A stretch of DNA of 10,492 nucleotides from Sphingomonadales bacterium (GTDB lineage: Bacteria; Pseudomonadota; Alphaproteobacteria; Sphingomonadales; Sphingomonadaceae), in contig JAIYAA010000335.1 of NCBI GenBank assembly GCA_027489295.1, positions 1 through 10,492 of the forward strand, given 5' to 3'. The stretch's first letter is position 1, and each line of letters begins with the position of its first letter. Made by a program: the position numbers and the translations under genes. Below are positions 7,806 through 10,492 of the stretch, piece by piece. Under the pieces are notes generated by a model that had not been told where the DNA came from, did not search any database, and saw only the letters and a list, made by a program, of their open reading frames with translations.

Positions 7806-9389
7806 ATGGGCGTCATGACGAAACACGTGCAAAGGGCGGACTCCGGCCGCCTGAGTTATCGACGAGCGTTCCCGCCCGACCTCAAGCCCTTCATTCAGGA
7901 CGAGAGCGGGCGGGCTCCGCGAGAGCTGAAAGTCTCTCTAGGAACTAAAGATGCCGACTCGGCAGACTTCCATGCCGCCTATGGCCGCGCAGCGGCGCGA
8001 TATGCCGCAATCATCGCGAAGGCGAAGAGGCTGAAAGCCGGCGCCTATGATCCGCTCGACGCGCCATCCATTGCCTACTTGGCCAAGCACTTTGAGGTGG
8101 AGTGGCTGGGCTCCATCGAGGCTTCTGCGTGGGACAAAGGGCCGGGCTGGTCCGATGGGGAGCGTGCATTCTGGGACGCTAAGTACGAGGAGTACCTAGA
8201 GATGGCCGCCGAGGGAGACCTGGACGCGATCGAGACCGAGTGGGCGGACACTGCCAGCAAGCAGCTTATTGCCCGGAACTGGAGCGTTGACCCTGCCGAC
8301 TCCGCGGGATTTCGGGAGCTGTGCAAGGCGCTCAATCAAGTTGCCATTCAACTGAGGCCACGCGTGCAAGCGCGGATACGGGGCGTTCCTCTCGAAGTGC
8401 CGGCGCTTCCATCCGCCCCGGCTCGCACCGGCAAGTCCGTTCCAATCCTCGCGACCTTCGACGATTACGCCAAGCGTGCCGAACTGTCCCCCCGCGTCGC
8501 TCAAGACTGGCGGCGTCCGATCGTTCACTTGGTCGCGTTCCTCGGTCACGATGACGCGACTAAGATTACGCGCAAGGACCTGATGGACTGGCGTGACGCC
8601 CTGCTGGATGAGCCTTCAAAGAAAGGAGGCAAGCGCAAGCCACGAACGGTCAGGGATAAGTACGTCGGCTCAGTGAAAGCGATGCTAAACTGGGCGGTGG
8701 ACGAGGGGCGCCTCTCGACCAACGAAGCCGCGAAGCTGGTCGTGAAGGTGCCCAAGGCCATCAAGCCGCGCGAACGAGCGTTCACAATGACCGAAGCGAC
8801 GGCGATTCTATCCAGAACACTTGATCCCCCGCCCGCGAAGCTCTCGGCGTCTCACGCGCGTGCGCGGCGTTGGATACCTTGGCTCTGCGCCTATAGCGGC
8901 GCACGAGTGAACGAACTTAGCCAGCTCCGAGGCTTAGACGTCATGCAAGTTGACGGGGTCTGGACAATCAACATCACGCCCGAAGCTGGAACTGTAAAGG
9001 GCAGAGAGGCCCGACGCGTGCCCCTGCACCCTCACGTTATCGAACAGGGCTTCTTGCAGATGGTGGACGAAGTGGGCAGCGGCCCGATCTTCTACGATCC
9101 TACAAAGATCAGAGTTCCGAGCGCCGCGAATCGTCACGTCATGAAAGTTGGGGAGCGCTTGGCTGAGTGGGTCCGCAATACGGTAGGCATAAAGGACCCT
9201 TGGCTCCAGCCGAACCACGCATGGCGGCATTTGTTCAAGACGCTCTCGTATTCCGTTGGGATTGAGGAGCGCACGGCCGATGCCATCCAAGGGCACTCAC
9301 CGACCTCCGAGGGCAGAAAGTATGGGTCCCCCACCCTGCCGGCCCTTGCCGCGCAGATTGCCCGCATCCCGCGCTTTGAGACCGAATAG
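7806..9389 (+). CDS. Tyrosine recombinase (site-specific integrase)
   Basis: This 527-aa phage/island-type integrase cuts and rejoins DNA at att sites through a 3'-phosphotyrosine intermediate. Catalytic residues are all visible: Arg367 in YSGARVNEL, Lys398 in the beta-hairpin GTVKGRE, His471 and Arg474 in NHAWRH, His497 in IQGHS, and nucleophile Tyr506 in RKYGSP. An SAM-like core-binding domain lies at about 225-310. The N-terminus (SGRLSYRRAFPPDLKPF) resembles the DUF6538-type region found before many alphaproteobacterial integrases. The ATG at 7806 is preceded by GCGGAGG at a rather long 13-nt spacing; an ATG at 7815 is a possible alternative, and upstream starts add unconserved residues. 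Codon use is less GC-biased than in rpsA or aroA (ATA, CTA and AGA appear), consistent with acquired DNA. Its position beside tRNA-Leu implies that gene is its target. Confidence 0.93.
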   Translation: MGVMTKHVQRADSGRLSYRRAFPPDLKPFIQDESGRAPRELKVSLGTKDADSADFHAAYGRAAARYAAIIAKAKRLKAGAYDPLDAPSIAYLAKHFEVEWLGSIEASAWDKGPGWSDGERAFWDAKYEEYLEMAAEGDLDAIETEWADTASKQLIARNWSVDPADSAGFRELCKALNQVAIQLRPRVQARIRGVPLEVPALPSAPARTGKSVPILATFDDYAKRAELSPRVAQDWRRPIVHLVAFLGHDDATKITRKDLMDWRDALLDEPSKKGGKRKPRTVRDKYVGSVKAMLNWAVDEGRLSTNEAAKLVVKVPKAIKPRERAFTMTEATAILSRTLDPPPAKLSASHARARRWIPWLCAYSGARVNELSQLRGLDVMQVDGVWTINITPEAGTVKGREARRVPLHPHVIEQGFLQMVDEVGSGPIFYDPTKIRVPSAANRHVMKVGERLAEWVRNTVGIKDPWLQPNHAWRHLFKTLSYSVGIEERTADAIQGHSPTSEGRKYGSPTLPALAAQIARIPRFETE

Positions 9390-9401
9390 TCTCGTGCTCG
9401 C

Positions 9402-9493
9402 GTGTCCCTTTCGGGCGGGACGTTTAGCCGTTACCGCAATCCCCGCGAGCCGCGAGGGCTGTCAAACTCGCACGGAGCGGCCACAAGCTATCG
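9402..9493 (+). repeat. Structured repeat, copy A
   Basis: It opens with the hairpin GTCCC/GGGAC (9404-9408 with 9417-9421), leading straight into CGTTTAGCCG (9421-9430), CCCCGC (9441-9446), CGAGGGC and CGGAGC, and ends near TATCG. Over 9421-9490 it matches copy B at 47 of 70 positions without gaps (my count), with the first ten identical. Confidence 0.6.
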
Positions 9494-9577
9494 GCACGGC
9501 GTGGAGCGGGCCTAGCGGGGTGCCAAGCATAGTGGGCAATGCCCAGAACCCGGCCCAAGAAACTTTCGTTGGTCAAA

Positions 9578-9670
9578 GTGCTCCGGGCGCCGAGGAGCGT
9601 TTAGCCGCATCCTCCGCCCCCGCTGTTCACGAGGGCCGCCAAAGCCGCCCGGAGCAGCAGCGATATATCG
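9578..9670 (+). repeat. Structured repeat, copy B
   Basis: It opens with the hairpin GCTCC/GGAGC (9580-9584 with 9594-9598) followed by CGTTTAGCCG (9598-9607), 177 nt after the same motif in copy A. The stem differs from copy A at two adjacent pairs, and both changes are compensated (T-A to C-G, C-G to T-A). Beyond it CCCCGC, CGAGGGC and CGGAGC align in order. It ends in the palindrome GCGATATATCGC (9660-9671). Confidence 0.6.
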
Positions 9671-9752
9671 CGTTAGCGCCCGAGCTGCCAGGGCCCCGTC
9701 TGCACTGAACGACCTTAGCGGCCGCTTATGCTTTAGGCGTGCCAAAGGACGG

Positions 9753-9782
9753 AAGGGCGAAAGGGAAACCCTGGGCCTTTTT
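9753..9782 (+). terminator. Intrinsic terminator after the repeat region
   Basis: The inner stem AGGG-AAA-CCCT (9762-9772) sits inside AAGG(G)C/GCCTT (9753-9758 with 9775-9779) and runs into TTTTTG. It points the same way as the integrase and lies about 95 nt before the next gene. Confidence 0.7.
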
Positions 9783-9818
9783 GTTATCTGCGGGCACATC
9801 GAGACCTACTCAGGTGAC

Positions 9819-9847
9819 TTGCCCGCGGAGCCCCACCGGCCCTACAG
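9819..9847 (+). promoter_or_regulatory. Putative promoter of the 176-aa gene
   Basis: TTGCCC (9819-9824) and CTACAG (9842-9847) with 17 nt spacing form a reasonable alphaproteobacterial promoter. It lies between the preceding terminator and the gene and gives a leader of about 22 nt. Confidence 0.4.
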
Positions 9848-9876
9848 TCAGCAAGCGGGGAAAACAGGGAAAACCA

Positions 9877-10407
9877 ATGATCGAGCTGAATTTTGGTCCA
9901 GACGCTGGAGGCAAACGCTACTTCGAAGACTACGAGTGTCTTTGTCAGTTCTTGGACGGCGAGATTGAGGCTTGGCAGAGCGACATGGAGATGTGGACAC
10001 CATTGAGCATGGACGAGGATTCCCATGCATATGTCCATCTTTTCGTCTATCGCTGGAAAGAATACAAGACGGACGCCGAAAGATTGCACCGCGATCAGGG
10101 CGGAGCGTCGGCAGAATTCGTTTCTGAGCTTCAAGGTGTTATCAGGCAAGCCCCGGCCATTTCGAGATCGTCATCGAAGGGTGCAGTTCTACGCCGTATC
10201 GCAGTCTCATCCTCGCCGCTGTCGGCGAAAGGCGCAGCCAAAATGTTGGTAGAGCCAAAATACGCGCAAATTTTTTCGAATATGCAGAAGGGGGAGTTGG
10301 ACGGAGTTCTAGACCTTTGGGCCTACTCGCGCTCCCTCGACCCTCACGCCGCGAACGCTGCAAGACAGGTGACCTGCTCCCCAGAAATCATGCCATTGGT
10401 AAGTTAG
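9877..10407 (+). CDS. Hypothetical protein, 176 aa, island cargo
   Basis: I do not recognise this protein. It starts at an ATG with AGGGA 6 nt upstream. The N-terminal 95 residues are acidic and rich in aromatic residues (FEDYECLCQFLDGEIEAW, then WTPLSMDEDSHAYVHLFVYRW). A basic, serine-rich stretch (96-120, SRSSSKGAVLRRIAVSSS) and a helical-looking C-terminal third follow. There is no signal peptide, membrane segment or catalytic motif I can name, so it is probably soluble. Its base composition is clearly less GC-rich than that of the core genes. It has its own candidate promoter and is separated from the integrase by a terminator. The stop lies 21 nt before the OrfA start of an insertion sequence, so the last residues may be IS-derived and the natural C-terminus lost. 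Confidence 0.7.
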   Translation: MIELNFGPDAGGKRYFEDYECLCQFLDGEIEAWQSDMEMWTPLSMDEDSHAYVHLFVYRWKEYKTDAERLHRDQGGASAEFVSELQGVIRQAPAISRSSSKGAVLRRIAVSSSPLSAKGAAKMLVEPKYAQIFSNMQKGELDGVLDLWAYSRSLDPHAANAARQVTCSPEIMPLVS

Positions 10408-10426
10408 CTCGTCAGATGGAGACGAG
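10408..10426 (+). promoter_or_regulatory. Hairpin covering the transposase ribosome binding site
   Basis: CTCGTC (10408-10413) and GACGAG (10421-10426) are perfect 6-bp arms around a 7-nt loop. The OrfA Shine-Dalgarno GGAG (10418-10421) lies in the loop and the start of the 3' arm. Such structures are known in IS10 and IS50 to prevent transposase synthesis from read-through transcripts; the same role here is inferred. Confidence 0.4.
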
Positions 10427-10428
10427 TG

Positions 10429-10492
10429 ATGCGGCGAAGCCGATTTACCGAGGATCAGATCATTGGTGTGCTGCGGGAGCATGAGGCTGGCG
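10429..10492 (+). CDS. IS3-family transposase OrfA, N-terminus (cut by window end)
   Basis: The 21 visible residues, MRRSRFTEDQIIGVLREHEAG, are the characteristic opening of IS3-family OrfA proteins. This is the first helix of the helix-turn-helix that binds the IS ends. In complete elements OrfA is joined to the DDE-domain OrfB by programmed -1 frameshifting. GGAG lies 7 nt before the ATG. The left end of the element should lie within a few tens of bases upstream, near the end of the 176-aa gene; I cannot fix its terminal repeat without the right end. Confidence 0.8.
   Translation, partial: MRRSRFTEDQIIGVLREHEAG

Larger units (their letters stand above)
9390..9876. other. Gene-free stretch with duplicated structured element and terminator
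   Basis: No convincing gene occurs in these 487 bases. They hold two diverged, same-strand copies of a roughly 92-nt element (listed separately). Between the copies is the hairpin TGGGCA-A-TGCCCA (9533-9545). A GCGATATATCGC palindrome closes copy B, and an intrinsic terminator lies at 9753-9782. A possible promoter for the next gene follows. Order and strand fit a structured non-coding RNA of up to about 390 nt ending at 9782, but no promoter for it is evident; it could also be transcribed as the integrase 3' UTR. Confidence 0.5.

Noticed and set aside
9402..9670. CRISPR array
   Set aside because: There are only two copies, diverged by about a third, with structure inside the repeats and no cas genes.
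9256..9708. 150-codon open frame starting inside the integrase and crossing both repeat copies
   Set aside because: It overlaps the catalytic end of the integrase in another frame, lacks a start signal, and its translation is low-complexity. It remains a weak alternative explanation for the repeats.
9713..9740. Third copy of the CGTTTAGCCG element
   Set aside because: CTTAGCGGCC and CTTTAGGCG only partly resemble the core motif, and the preceding hairpin and downstream blocks are missing.

Overview
The window looks like chromosome of a high-G+C alphaproteobacterium, most likely a sphingomonad. The backbone order aroA - (hydrolase) - cmk - rpsA - ihfB is a classic core arrangement. The flagellin is the short D0/D1-type usual in this class, and several putative promoters have TTG-type -35 boxes and CTANNG-like -10 boxes. 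No 16S or marker gene is present, so the genus is inference.

Region 1 (1-3093, plus strand) is metabolic. aroA (class II EPSP synthase) overlaps a Tat-exported proline-iminopeptidase-like hydrolase by 4 nt. After a 59-nt gap whose hairpin holds the Shine-Dalgarno, cmk (CMP kinase) follows.

Region 2 (3094-5405) interrupts the usual cmk-rpsA adjacency with two minus-strand genes. One is a complete solitary flagellin with two tandem terminators. The other is a 99-aa unknown protein. Between them lies a very AT-rich (about 30% G+C) control region with symmetrical motifs. A structured, apparently non-coding leader precedes rpsA.

Region 3 (5406-7712) is core again: rpsA (six S1 domains), a textbook terminator, ihfB (IHF beta) and tRNA-Leu(UAA) with its own promoter.

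Region 4 (7713-10492) looks like the integrase end of an integrated element that used the tRNA-Leu gene as its attachment site. It holds a tyrosine recombinase, a 487-nt gene-free stretch, a 176-aa unknown protein and the first 21 codons of an IS3-family OrfA that runs off the window. The gene-free stretch contains two diverged copies of a roughly 92-nt element. Each copy begins with a hairpin, and two stem pairs differ by compensating changes; the stretch ends in an intrinsic terminator. This possible structured RNA is the least explained and most interesting signal here.
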